A stretch of 34,808 nt of DNA from an uncultured Brevibacterium sp. (GCA_902489215.1 CABTZE010000003.1:1-34808), one strand, 5' to 3'. Shown: positions 7,847-16,602, counted from the first letter of the stretch. Notes: generated by a model from the letters alone, not told the origin. Numbers and translations: made by a program.

Positions 7847-9370
7847 GTGCCCAAAACCTCTGCCGAACTTCACGCTGCCCCTTTGCCCGCCGTGTCTGAA
7901 CGTGCTCCTCTGAGCGCGGAGCACCGTCGGGTGATGGGCGTGCTCGCAGCCATCGGTACGGTGCTTGCAGGCCTCATTATCTTTGCCATGTACCCCGGCG
8001 GCATCAGCCCCGACGGGGTTTTCCAGGTGCGGCAGATCCGCGGTGAAGTCCCGTACAACGACTGGCAGCCGGTCTCCATGACCTGGACGTGGCATCAGCT
8101 GACCAACGTCTTCGGCACCATCACGGCACTGTTGTGGGCGCAGGTGTTCTTCGGCTGGGTGTGCGCACTGCTCACCAGCTACGTGTTGCTGAAGATTTCG
8201 CGGCGCACCTGGGTCGCAGCCCTCGGCCTGTTCATGCTGTTCATGCCGAACATGGTCAACATCCTGGGTGTGTTCTACAAAGATGTACAGCTGGCGCTCG
8301 CCCTGTACCTGGCCGTTCTCATGATGTTCCTGGTGTTGCTCCAGCCGAAAGGCCGCTGGGTGTGGGCCGCAGTGGCGTTCGGCAGTTTGGTGTATGCGGC
8401 ACTCGTGCGCAAAAACTCCGCCGTTGCGGTGCTGCCCATCGTTGAGGTGTTCGTCCTGTGGTTCCTGCGGGCCCGCGGCAGCCGCGTCCGTGGCGAACTT
8501 GTCAAGGTCGGCGTCATTTCGATCATCGCCACCGGCGTTGTCGGCGGAACCGTGCTCGCGGCGGACAAAGCCCTCGCCTCTGCAACCGGCGCCACGCAGA
8601 ACTCGCAGTTCACCCAGGTGTTCATCGACGACATCGTCTTCGGCATGCCCGAAGAGGCGATCCTTGCCGCCGATGCTCCGCAGGCAGAAAAAGACCGCAT
8701 CATGTTCGCCCGCGAAACCTGCAAAAAGCGCGAAGAACAAGAAGGCCGCGAAATCATCTGGGATGCCTACTGGAACTGTTACGGCCTGGGCGTCAACGGG
8801 GCGTACACAGAAGTTGAGGACCCCGACGCGGTGGTCGCCCTGTGGAAGGCAACCGTTCCACACCACCTGGGTGACTACGCCGAATACCGAGCCAAAACAA
8901 CGTGGCGGTTCCTGACCAGCACCTCGTCCGTGGCATCCTCGGCCGTCCGGGGAGACCAGGTGGACCTGCCGCCCACCCACCCGAAAGCCCGGGACATCCA
9001 CTCCGGCTACGTCTACGCTGCAGCCTACGGCTACATGCCGTTCATGTTCTTAGGGATAACAGCGTTCACCGCCAGCATTGCCGGTGTCGTCGTCAGCCTG
9101 CGCACCCGCACCCGGTCCCTGGGAGCGTGCGCCGTGTTCACCTCGATCATTCTGTACGTCTTGACCTATTTCCCCACCGCGCCGGCCGACCTATACCGCT
9201 ACAGCTACTGGCCGTTTGCCGGAGCGATGTTCGGCTGGCTGCTGATCACCGCATCCCGCAGACACACGCGCAGGCTCCGCGCCGAAAAGAAGAGCCGCGT
9301 CGCCAAGCAAAGCCACAATGAAAAGGACATCCAGCCAGCCGCGCGCGATTCCGCCGACAGTTCTCATTAG
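7847..9370 (+). CDS. Polytopic GT-C-like membrane protein, paralogue 2 of 3
   Basis: A 507-residue multi-helix membrane protein clearly paralogous to the one at 6344. The first external loop has D56 and Q60 (SPDGVFQ), but DWQP replaces DWHP at 72-75, so the histidine of the proposed active loop is a glutamine here. FYKDVQ and ALVRKNSAVAVLPI are conserved, as is the cysteine-bearing loop (ETCKKRE ... WNCYGLGVNGAYTE). A basic, polar C-terminal tail (from about RRHTRRLRAEKKSR) is cytoplasmic by the positive-inside rule and longer than in the paralogues. The start is the GTG at 7847, supported by a -10-like box 6 nt upstream; a GTG at 7892 is the alternative. A 72-bp gap separates it from the preceding gene. 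Function is inferred as for paralogue 1. Confidence 0.73.
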   Translation: MPKTSAELHAAPLPAVSERAPLSAEHRRVMGVLAAIGTVLAGLIIFAMYPGGISPDGVFQVRQIRGEVPYNDWQPVSMTWTWHQLTNVFGTITALLWAQVFFGWVCALLTSYVLLKISRRTWVAALGLFMLFMPNMVNILGVFYKDVQLALALYLAVLMMFLVLLQPKGRWVWAAVAFGSLVYAALVRKNSAVAVLPIVEVFVLWFLRARGSRVRGELVKVGVISIIATGVVGGTVLAADKALASATGATQNSQFTQVFIDDIVFGMPEEAILAADAPQAEKDRIMFARETCKKREEQEGREIIWDAYWNCYGLGVNGAYTEVEDPDAVVALWKATVPHHLGDYAEYRAKTTWRFLTSTSSVASSAVRGDQVDLPPTHPKARDIHSGYVYAAAYGYMPFMFLGITAFTASIAGVVVSLRTRTRSLGACAVFTSIILYVLTYFPTAPADLYRYSYWPFAGAMFGWLLITASRRHTRRLRAEKKSRVAKQSHNEKDIQPAARDSADSSH

Positions 9371-9437
9371 TCTTAGAGTGCGAACCACACAGACAGCCAA
9401 TTGACCGCCCACAGGCCGCCAAACGAACGAGGAGCCC

Positions 9438-11642
9438 ATGCACCGTAGGTTTCGACCGGAAATCCAGATGCTGCGCGCACTGGCCGTCGTCACCGTGGTC
9501 GTCTACCACATCAACCCGGATTTCCTGCCGGGCGGATTCGTGGGCGTTGATGTTTTCTTCGTCATCTCCGGGTTCCTCATCACGGCGCACATGCTGCGCG
9601 AAGCCGAACGCACCCAAACGGTCAACCTGCTGACGTTCTGGGCTACCCGTGCCCGCCGCATCCTTCCGGCCGCGACCGTCGCCATTGTGGTCACCGCCCT
9701 GGCATCCCTGTACTTCCTGCCGCGCAGCTCACTGTCCCAAGCGGCAATCGAGGGACTGTCTTCGGCGTTCTACGTGCAGAACTGGGCGCTGGCCATCAAC
9801 TCTGTTGACTATCTGGGCGCGCAGAATTCGCCGTCACCGTTCCAGCACTTCTGGTCGCTCTCAATTGAAGAGCAGTTCTACATCATGTGGCCGCTGGTGG
9901 TGATTCTCGCCGTATGGATTGCGGGCCGGGCTGTTGCCCGCCACTCCCGAGGCGCCGTCCCCGGTGTCATGCGCAAGATCGGCACCGCGGGTGCTCACCA
10001 CGTGTCACCCGAACAGCAGTTCCACAGGACGTTCCGGGTGGTTGTGGGCGTGCTCTTTGCCATCATCATCCTGGTGTCGTTCGTGTGGTCGGCAGTGCTG
10101 GTGGGATCGGGGGACCCCACGGCGTACTTCGTCACACAGTCCCGCATTTGGGAGCTCGGCGCCGGTGGTCTGCTGGCCGTTGTCATGGTGGACACGGATC
10201 GCTTCCCACGCCTGCGCACGGCGATGGCCCTGGTCGGTATTGCCGCAATTCTTGTGGCCTGCATTTTCTATACCGGCACGACACCTGCATTCCCAGGTGT
10301 CTCTGCGCTTCTGCCTGTTCTGGGCACGATGGCTGTCATTGCTGCCGGACGCACCCAGGGCCTGGGATCGCTCACCCCGATTGTCGACCTGCGGGCAGTG
10401 CAGAAGATCGGCAACTGGTCGTACTCGCTGTACCTGTGGCACTTCCCGCTGGTGGTGTTCTTCACCGCGCAGTTCGAACGTCACGCCAACACGATCGAAG
10501 GCACGGGTCTGCTGGTCTTCGCACTGGCGCTGGCCTACCTGAGCTTCAACTTTGTGGAAGAGCCGCTGCGCCGTAACGAAATGTTCAAGAAGCGCAGGTG
10601 GCTGACGGTCGAAGCAGCGGCAGTGTCCATGGTGGTTGCCGCAGCGGTGGCGCTTGTTCCGCAGTGGGCGGTCAACCGTGAATACGAACGGGTGCCCGAA
10701 GCACAGGAAAAGTACGACACTGTTGCAGACGATCAGGCCACGCAGGAACCTGAAGACGGTGAACCGCTGTTCGGGGCTCGGGCAATCAGCGATCCGCTGG
10801 AGGCGCTCGACCTGCCCATGCACGCGGAAGGACAGAAGGACTACTTCCCGAAAGCGGTCGACCTGATTGAGGACCGTCCGAAGTTCCCCGATGAATGCGA
10901 CCCGTATCCGAACAAAAGGGAATCTGACACCATTCGCGGCTGCACTGTGCTCAACCCGGAGGGATCAAAGGAACTGGCTGTCGTGGGGGACTCCCACGCG
11001 GCCCAGTGGGTGCCGGGACTGGAAAAAGCGCTCGAGGGAACAGACTGGAAGCTGCAGGTGTATGCGAAAAACGCCTGCGGGCTGAACACCACCCCGCGCA
11101 ATTACAAGAACGAAGGGCTCAACTGCGTCGAACCGGTGAAGAAGCTCGTCAAACACCTTGTGGACGAAAAACCTGACAAGGTGCTCATTGCCAACCTGGA
11201 CGTTGACGACTATGACGTTGAAGCCGCGGAAGAAGAAGGCCTGGCTGAGTCCGACGTTGTCGGCTATGACGGGTACATCGAAACGCTCAAACCGCTGAAG
11301 GACGCTGGAATCGATATTGTCGCATTCGGGGACACACCCGTTCCTCCGTTCAACATGGCCGACTGCATGGGCCTGAATGAAGCCGATCCTGCAGAGTGCA
11401 ACTTCAAGCGCGAAGACCCCAAGCCCAACGGTGCTGATCTCGCACTGAAAAAGGCTGCGGAGGACCTTGACATCCGCCGTTGGGATCCCACGCCCTATTT
11501 CTGCGGACAGTCCACAACCTGTCCCGCCGTAGTCGGTTCGGTGGTTGTGTACCGCGACCAAGACCACATTTCGGCGTCCTATTCAGAAACCTTGGCTGAC
11601 TATGTGGCCAAGGCCCTGACGATCGATAAGGACAAGAAGTGA
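9438..11642 (+). CDS. Acyltransferase-3 / SGNH O-acyltransferase (complete, OafA-like)
   Basis: A 734-residue protein with an N-terminal acyltransferase-3 membrane domain (about 1-410) and a C-terminal external SGNH domain. The membrane domain has R13 and H24 in the first helix (MLRALAVVTVVVYH), GGFVGVDVFFVISGFLIT at 32-49 and the family signature FWSLSIEEQFY (138-148). A further helix pair contains NWSYSLYLWHFP. After a charged linker (about 420-500) the SGNH domain shows GDSH at 517-520 and the catalytic Asp-His block DQDH at 707-710. Function known for the family: moving an acyl group, usually acetyl, from inside to a surface glycan. The ATG has a GAGGAG site 4 nt before it. It sits between GT-C paralogues 2 and 3, and its stop overlaps the start of the latter by 4 nt (GTGA). 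All recognised catalytic residues are present. Confidence 0.92.
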   Translation: MHRRFRPEIQMLRALAVVTVVVYHINPDFLPGGFVGVDVFFVISGFLITAHMLREAERTQTVNLLTFWATRARRILPAATVAIVVTALASLYFLPRSSLSQAAIEGLSSAFYVQNWALAINSVDYLGAQNSPSPFQHFWSLSIEEQFYIMWPLVVILAVWIAGRAVARHSRGAVPGVMRKIGTAGAHHVSPEQQFHRTFRVVVGVLFAIIILVSFVWSAVLVGSGDPTAYFVTQSRIWELGAGGLLAVVMVDTDRFPRLRTAMALVGIAAILVACIFYTGTTPAFPGVSALLPVLGTMAVIAAGRTQGLGSLTPIVDLRAVQKIGNWSYSLYLWHFPLVVFFTAQFERHANTIEGTGLLVFALALAYLSFNFVEEPLRRNEMFKKRRWLTVEAAAVSMVVAAAVALVPQWAVNREYERVPEAQEKYDTVADDQATQEPEDGEPLFGARAISDPLEALDLPMHAEGQKDYFPKAVDLIEDRPKFPDECDPYPNKRESDTIRGCTVLNPEGSKELAVVGDSHAAQWVPGLEKALEGTDWKLQVYAKNACGLNTTPRNYKNEGLNCVEPVKKLVKHLVDEKPDKVLIANLDVDDYDVEAAEEEGLAESDVVGYDGYIETLKPLKDAGIDIVAFGDTPVPPFNMADCMGLNEADPAECNFKREDPKPNGADLALKKAAEDLDIRRWDPTPYFCGQSTTCPAVVGSVVVYRDQDHISASYSETLADYVAKALTIDKDKK

Positions 11643-13060
11643 ACGCACGATCCCGGTGGAGTCTGCTGCTCGTCATACTGACAGTGCTCTGCGCCGGGAC
11701 CACTATCATCGGCTTCGGCACGGGGCGGGCTGAATTCGACATCATTGAACAGTTTCGGCAAGTTACCGGTCAGAAGCAGATGAGTGACTGGCACCCGCCG
11801 ATCATTGCCGTTGTGTGGAAAGGCCTTTACGGGGCCACCGGTTGGATCGGTTCGCTGTTCGCGTTCTCGGTGATTCTGTATTTCTGCGGGGTGCTGCTGA
11901 TTGCCCAGTACGTTCACCGTCGGCTGGGCAGCAGAGTGGGATCGCTGGCAGTTGTTGCTGTCTCTGTCAGCCCGTGGGCATATAGCCAAATCAACACCCC
12001 GTGGAAGGACACGATTCTCACCGGAGCGCTGCTCGTCGCGTGTGGCTGTGCAATGCTCATACGCCGCGGGGACCGGTCAAAGCGAACTGTGGTGCTTGCT
12101 CTTCTGACACTCGTTGTGCTCATCTTTGCGACACTGGTGCGCAAAAACGCGATTGTTGCCGTAGTCCCGATCTGCTTCTACTTGGCCTGGCAGCTGTGGC
12201 CGATTGCAGAAGGTGCGATGCGCAAGGTGTGGGCGCGCCGTGGGCGTGGATCCGGTCTGCGCCGGAGTCGGTTCGCTGCGTGGATTGCGGGTTCCTTCGT
12301 ACTGCTATTCACGGTTGGCGGAGGGGCAGTTGTCATCGATGCCGGAATCGCAAAAGCATGGCACGTCAAAGAAACCCATCAGGAGTACCAGGTGATGCTC
12401 GATGACGTCATGTTTTCGGTTCCCGAAGACGAACTCAACAAGGCTGATGTTTCACAGCAGCTGAAAGACCGTCTGAATACCGCACGTGAGCAGTGTTATG
12501 ACAATGGCGAATACTACGACGCGTACTGGAACTGCTTTGGCAAAGGCATCGGCGGTGACTACGAACCGATTGCCATAGCCCATAGAAACGGGCTGAAAAA
12601 GCTGTGGCGAGAGAACGTCATCACACACCCCGGACGCTATATTTCCTACCGGTGGTCGGTGTATCGCTACTACTTGACGACCTCAATGCTGGTGTACCTT
12701 CAAAAGCCGGTGAGCATTGCACGGGAAACAGGTTTCGCTCTTGGGCACGAGCCATTTGAACGCGCCGCAAAAACATATGTGAAGGATTTCAGCCTGACGA
12801 AGTTTGAATTCACGTTCAAACCCTGGTTTTGGCTGGTCGGGTCAGTTCTCGTGATGGCTTCTGCGTGGGTGTGCAGGCGCGGTCGCGCTGCCGTGTTCAT
12901 GCTTGCGTCGTCAGCTTTTCTCTATATAGCGGCGTACTTTCCGGTGATACCGGAGGCCCACTTCCGATACACGCACTGGCCTGCGGTTGCTGTCCTCATC
13001 GGTTTGACAGTTGCCCTGTCTGGATTATTCGGCGGCAAACGCAGGCGGCCCGCCGATTGA
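11639..13060 (+). CDS. Polytopic GT-C-like membrane protein, paralogue 3 of 3
   Basis: A 473-residue multi-helix membrane protein, more diverged than the other two but with the same landmarks. These are D34 and Q38 in the first loop (EFDIIEQF), DWHP at 50-53, PWKDTI, ATLVRKNAIVAVVPI, and the two-cysteine loop (EQCYDNGE ... YWNCFGKG). The GTG start overlaps the stop of the acyltransferase gene by 4 nt, pointing to translational coupling and a joint role. The stop codon lies in the loop of a 13-bp perfect hairpin that faces the convergent polysialyltransferase-like gene. I infer a membrane glycosyltransferase or other polymer-modifying enzyme; no experimentally characterised relative is recognised. 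Confidence 0.73.
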   Translation: MNARSRWSLLLVILTVLCAGTTIIGFGTGRAEFDIIEQFRQVTGQKQMSDWHPPIIAVVWKGLYGATGWIGSLFAFSVILYFCGVLLIAQYVHRRLGSRVGSLAVVAVSVSPWAYSQINTPWKDTILTGALLVACGCAMLIRRGDRSKRTVVLALLTLVVLIFATLVRKNAIVAVVPICFYLAWQLWPIAEGAMRKVWARRGRGSGLRRSRFAAWIAGSFVLLFTVGGGAVVIDAGIAKAWHVKETHQEYQVMLDDVMFSVPEDELNKADVSQQLKDRLNTAREQCYDNGEYYDAYWNCFGKGIGGDYEPIAIAHRNGLKKLWRENVITHPGRYISYRWSVYRYYLTTSMLVYLQKPVSIARETGFALGHEPFERAAKTYVKDFSLTKFEFTFKPWFWLVGSVLVMASAWVCRRGRAAVFMLASSAFLYIAAYFPVIPEAHFRYTHWPAVAVLIGLTVALSGLFGGKRRRPAD

Positions 13061-13078
13061 ACCGACGGGCCGCCTGCG
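13040..13078. terminator. Bidirectional hairpin between convergent glycan operons
   Basis: A perfect 13-bp GC-rich inverted repeat (13040-13052 with 13066-13078) encloses a 13-nt loop that contains the TGA of the plus-strand gene (13058-13060). The minus-strand gene ends at 13088, so the hairpin lies just beyond both coding ends. There is no long T-run; on the minus strand the sequence after the stem begins GTTTGCC. It probably limits read-through in both directions. Confidence 0.65.
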
Positions 13079-13087
13079 GGTCAGGAA

Positions 13088-14542
13088 TCAGCGTTTCAGC
13101 TGCCCGACCTGGTTCTTCACACGACGCCTGAATTTGCGGTAGGGCGCTCGCAACGGCTGAGGTAGTCGCCTCTCGATCTTGCCCGGCCGAATAGGCACTG
13201 CAGGCAGCGCGCCCGGCAACCGCAGTTTGGTGAGCCGACGCCTGCGAAAATACCCCAGGTCGCTGGTGTACCGGGCCGCCGCCAGGAATTCTTCGGCTGC
13301 GGGCCTAAGGTGGGGGACCACCATGGGCCGGGCAGCATAGGCGATTGCTGAAATCAGCCCCTGAAGACGTTCAATCTGCTGTTCACTGAGTTCGTCGGTG
13401 TTGCCGTCCATGAGGATGTCGCACAGCACCAGCGGCACGCGATTCGAGTTTTCGAATGGAACGACCTGTTCCATAACCCCCTTTGCTCCTACTGCGACTG
13501 CCGGAATTCCGTAGGCAGCGCGAGCGACAGCGAGAGCTGTGGAAAAGCAGCCGATCACCATGTCGGGCTGAAGGTATTCGATAACTGCCTCGGCGATGAC
13601 CGGACGGTCGAAGAGCACGAATTTCATTCCATGCCGTTCAGCATGCTTGCGCAACGGCGTGACTGCAGCGGCAGGAGCAGAGGGGTGCGGCTTGAAGACA
13701 ACCGCTTCCGCGCCGCGCTTGGCCGCCTCATCAATCATTTCCAGGTGGAGGGCCTGCTCTTCTTCTTCAGTGAGAATGTTCAGCGCGGCCAGATACTGGC
13801 CCGTCACGAGTGCAGTTTTGGATTCGCGAAGGTCGCTGAGGTCTGCTTCGAGCTCGGAAGTGATAACTTCAGCCGTTTCAGCTACAACCGCGCGGAACGA
13901 CTCCCATGCCAACGGTACGGGGACAACCCCGGCCTCGCTCAACAGCACGGGATCAATCTCAACGTACGGCAGGTAGTGCAGCGAGGTCATGCGCTGTGCG
14001 TTTGTCAGCGCGAGCTGGTTGCGAGTGGGGCCAAAGGACATCAAGCCATCAGCGTGAACTCGCTGATGCGCTGTGTGGAAGATTCTGCCTACAGCAGCGG
14101 CCGGATTCACCTGAGGCGATTCGACGATCAGTTCGAGCTCAGAATCCCCAAGATCCCACTGTGTGCGCAGCAGACGTTCCCACGCGGGAAGGTCGGTGTC
14201 CGACGGGTTCCACGTGCTGGGAGATTTGGGGGTGATCGTCGCGTTCAGATCGATGACCCGATCGAAGCGCTTCAGCGCGGGCTGGGCTTCATCGAGACTC
14301 CACAGAGGGTAGGCGGTCTCTGGAGAGTAGGCATTGTTGGAGACGATGAGGATCCGCTCTGCCACCTGCGGATAGTCGTTTCGCCGGCGGTCAGTGTCAT
14401 TGTTGCTGAGGTCGCCGTACTGTGCGCCCAGCGGCAGCGCTGCAAGCTGTGGAAGCCAACCAGTGTCATAGGCTCCTTCGTCGATGCCGGCGGCTAAGGT
14501 GATGACCTGCGTGAGGGTCGAAGCAAAGAACAACTGTTTCAT
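13088..14542 (-). CDS. Polysialyltransferase-like glycosyltransferase
   Basis: A 484-residue soluble protein resembling the bacterial alpha-2,8-polysialyltransferase family (PF07388, GT-B fold, CMP-sugar donor). The three family landmarks can be seen in order: HADGLMSFGPTRN at 163-175 (acidic-DG box), KPHPSAP at 284-290 (HP box with H286) and CFSTALAVA at 332-340 (S/ST box). The N-terminus (MKQLFFASTLTQVITLAAGI) matches the usual first strand and helix. A very basic C-terminal tail (RRRLTKLRL ... YRKFRRRVKNQVGQLKR) could bind the membrane or an anionic polymer. Its ATG overlaps the stop of the upstream GT2 gene (ATGA), so it is the last gene of the minus-strand cluster with neuA/neuB. The likely role is adding or polymerising the nonulosonic acid made by that cluster; linkage and acceptor are unknown. 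Confidence 0.83.
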   Translation of the reverse strand: MKQLFFASTLTQVITLAAGIDEGAYDTGWLPQLAALPLGAQYGDLSNNDTDRRRNDYPQVAERILIVSNNAYSPETAYPLWSLDEAQPALKRFDRVIDLNATITPKSPSTWNPSDTDLPAWERLLRTQWDLGDSELELIVESPQVNPAAAVGRIFHTAHQRVHADGLMSFGPTRNQLALTNAQRMTSLHYLPYVEIDPVLLSEAGVVPVPLAWESFRAVVAETAEVITSELEADLSDLRESKTALVTGQYLAALNILTEEEEQALHLEMIDEAAKRGAEAVVFKPHPSAPAAAVTPLRKHAERHGMKFVLFDRPVIAEAVIEYLQPDMVIGCFSTALAVARAAYGIPAVAVGAKGVMEQVVPFENSNRVPLVLCDILMDGNTDELSEQQIERLQGLISAIAYAARPMVVPHLRPAAEEFLAAARYTSDLGYFRRRRLTKLRLPGALPAVPIRPGKIERRLPQPLRAPYRKFRRRVKNQVGQLKR

Positions 14543-15588
14543 AGGGTGGCCTTCTTCAGGATCGTGGCAGGCATGTACGTGCTGATAGCCAACTTGCGGG
14601 CCCGGCTGCTGAGGTCGAACTGTTCCAGCAGAATGTCCTCGGGAATTCGCTTAGAAAGCTCTCTTCCGCGCTGTGTGAGGTCGCTGACAACCTTGCGGTC
14701 GATCTTTGGGGCTTCGGGATCCTCGGCCATTGCCTCGCGCGCTTTGGCGAAGCGATCTGCATGATGATGCAGCATCGCCAACCACGTTCGCACAGCTTTG
14801 GGGAAGAAGGTCTCTCCCTCAGGGTCTTCTTTGAGCATGTCGAAAACCTGTGCGTAGGCTTCTGTGAACTGCAGCTGACGCTCATCAAAGATCTGCGTCA
14901 GCGACGTCGACACACCCCGGCGGTAGCAGTGGCCCGCAGAATCAACAACTGCGAACGATTGCGCGTTGAGGTAGTGGTTCCACGTCCAAACCCTGTCTTC
15001 CGCGGTGATGAGGTTTTCGGGAAAATGCAGGATCCCTGCATCGATCATCCTTCGGCTGTAGATGCCGGCCGCGGCCAGAGGATAGTCGACCATGGTCGTC
15101 GTCGAAGTCGGCAGGATTCCAGCTCTCGGGTTCAGAGGCATATTGCGCAGCGACATGGGCGCGCGGCGAAACGTCCGTTTGGAGCCTTCGACCATGATGG
15201 TGTCGGTGCGAACGAAATCGACGTCCAGGTGGCGAATCGCATCAAACAGGGTGCGCATCATATTCGGCGACAGCCAGTCATCTGCGTCGATGAACTCAAT
15301 GTACTCGCCATTGGCCGCATCGATGCCCAGATTGCGTCCCCGCGATGGGCCCGTGGGCTCCTGGTTGGTGATGACCTGGAAATGCTCAAACTGCTGAGAA
15401 ATCTCATTGAGCACCGCTGGGGTGTCGTCAGTGCTGCCGTCATCGATGACGATGATTTCGAGGTCACGACGATCCATCGGCTCCGGCTGGAGCGGGTGCT
15501 GCTTAGTCTGCAGAAGGACGGAGCTGAACAGGTGCGGCAAAAACGGGGCGGCGTCTTTGCCGGGGATGATGAGCGAGAGTTTGACCAT
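14539..15588 (-). CDS. GT2 family glycosyltransferase
   Basis: A 349-residue inverting GT-A glycosyltransferase of family 2. The N-terminus is the nucleotide-binding strand (VKLSLIIPGKDAAPFL). VIDDGSTDDT lies at 47-56, SRGRNLGID at 82-90, and the DXD metal site is DADDW at 101-105. An ED dyad (ITAEDRVW), the probable catalytic base, appears about residue 216. The C-terminal 100 residues are helical and charged with no TM segment, so the enzyme is cytoplasmic. The ATG has only a weak AGAAAG site. It follows neuB after a 102-nt gap holding a strong hairpin and overlaps the polysialyltransferase-like gene by 4 nt. It probably adds a sugar during assembly of the nonulosonic-acid glycan. Donor and acceptor cannot be deduced. 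Confidence 0.88.
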   Translation of the reverse strand: MVKLSLIIPGKDAAPFLPHLFSSVLLQTKQHPLQPEPMDRRDLEIIVIDDGSTDDTPAVLNEISQQFEHFQVITNQEPTGPSRGRNLGIDAANGEYIEFIDADDWLSPNMMRTLFDAIRHLDVDFVRTDTIMVEGSKRTFRRAPMSLRNMPLNPRAGILPTSTTTMVDYPLAAAGIYSRRMIDAGILHFPENLITAEDRVWTWNHYLNAQSFAVVDSAGHCYRRGVSTSLTQIFDERQLQFTEAYAQVFDMLKEDPEGETFFPKAVRTWLAMLHHHADRFAKAREAMAEDPEAPKIDRKVVSDLTQRGRELSKRIPEDILLEQFDLSSRARKLAISTYMPATILKKATL

Positions 15589-15643
15589 TGATGTCTTTCT
15601 CAGTGAGAGGTCGAAGCCTGGCTGGGTGGGTCACGAGGGCAAA

Positions 15644-15680
15644 TCGGCTGGGCCCCCTGAATCGCAGGGGACCCAGCCGA
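15644..15680 (-). terminator. Strong hairpin between neuB and the GT2 gene (terminator or attenuator)
   Basis: An inverted repeat pairs 15644-15652 with 15672-15680 (9 bp) and, after one C/A mismatch, 15654-15658 with 15666-15670 (5 bp), leaving a 7-nt loop. On the minus strand the stem is followed by TTTGCCC, a short U-run. It lies about 10 nt past the neuB stop. It could terminate most transcripts after neuB and lower expression of the two downstream glycosyltransferases. Confidence 0.6.
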
Positions 15681-15690
15681 CCAGCGTGAC

Positions 15691-16602
15691 TCAGCTGTGG
15701 ACGCGCAGCGAAGCGATCTTGGGTTCTTCGCCCGGCATGACGCGCTTGTTGCCGTCACCCAGAGCGGTTTCGATTTCGCGGATCTGACGGCCCAGCGAAA
15801 TGAACTCAGCAGGTTCCATGGAGGCTGACTGGTCCGAACCCCACATGGTCGAATCCAGCGTGATGTGACGTTCAACGGTCACAGCACCCAGGGCCACTGC
15901 AGCGGTGGTGATGGTGGTGCCCAGTTCGTGGCCGGAGTACCCGACCGGAACGCCGTAGCGTTCGCGCAGCGCCGGGATGGCCAGCAGGTTCACTTCTTCG
16001 GCCGGCAGCGGGTAGGTCGAGGTGGCGTGCATGAGCACCAGGTTGTCGGTGCCGAGGATCTCCACGGCGCGGTCAATCTGCTCGAGAGTCGACATGCCGG
16101 TGGACATGATGAGCGGCTTGCCGGTGTCGCGCAGAGCCTCAAGCAGCTTGACGTCGGTGATGGAAGCCGAAGCAACCTTGTGGGTGACAGCGTCGAACTT
16201 TTCGAGGAAGTTCACCGAGTCAACGTCCCACGGGCTGGCAAACCACTGCAGGCCCAGTTCCTTGGCGTAGCGGTCGATTTCGGTGTACTGCTCGTCTTCG
16301 AACTCAACGCGGTACTTGTATTCCAGGTAGGTCATTTCGCCCCACGGGGTGGAGCGCGGCTTCGACTTCTGGTGTTCCGGAACAGCAACTTCCGGGTTGC
16401 GCTTCTGGAACTTCACAGCCTGTGCGCCGGCAACCTTGGAAACATCCATGAGCTGCTTGGCCAGTTCGACGTCACCGTTGTGGTTGATGCCGATTTCGCC
16501 GATCAGGTAGGTGGGGTTGCCCGGTCCGACCTTGTGTTCGCCGATTGCAACGGGAGTGATGGTCTTGCCTGCACTGGTGGTGGAGTAGGGGACAGCAGTC
16601 AT
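15691..16602 (-). CDS. neuB: N-acetylneuraminate (nonulosonate) synthase, short form without SAF domain
   Basis: A 303-residue TIM-barrel enzyme of the NeuB family, which condenses phosphoenolpyruvate with ManNAc, ManNAc-6-phosphate or a related hexose to give a nine-carbon sialic-type acid. Recognisable blocks are GEIGINHNGD (35-44), AVKFQK (62-67), WFASPWD, KVASASITD, MSTGMST, HATSTYP, GYSGHE, ERHITLD and a C-terminal GSDQSASMEPAEF. The usual NeuB is about 340-350 residues and ends in an antifreeze-like SAF domain. This one stops right after the barrel (GEEPKIASLRVHS) and lacks it. An AAAGGA site precedes the ATG. The gene lies 30 bp after the CMP-sugar synthetase gene and is surely co-transcribed. 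Whether the product is Neu5Ac, Kdn, legionaminic or pseudaminic acid cannot be decided here. Confidence 0.9.
   Translation of the reverse strand: MTAVPYSTTSAGKTITPVAIGEHKVGPGNPTYLIGEIGINHNGDVELAKQLMDVSKVAGAQAVKFQKRNPEVAVPEHQKSKPRSTPWGEMTYLEYKYRVEFEDEQYTEIDRYAKELGLQWFASPWDVDSVNFLEKFDAVTHKVASASITDVKLLEALRDTGKPLIMSTGMSTLEQIDRAVEILGTDNLVLMHATSTYPLPAEEVNLLAIPALRERYGVPVGYSGHELGTTITTAAVALGAVTVERHITLDSTMWGSDQSASMEPAEFISLGRQIREIETALGDGNKRVMPGEEPKIASLRVHS

Noticed and set aside
7565..9001. 478-codon open frame on the minus strand opposite GT-C paralogue 2
   Set aside because: It is a GC-rich shadow; the plus-strand frame has TM helices and motifs shared with two paralogues, while the antisense product is compositionally odd and unlike any family.
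14761..15591. 276-codon plus-strand frame opposite the GT2 gene
   Set aside because: The minus strand encodes a clear GT2 enzyme with DDGS and DADD motifs; the antisense frame has no recognisable domain.
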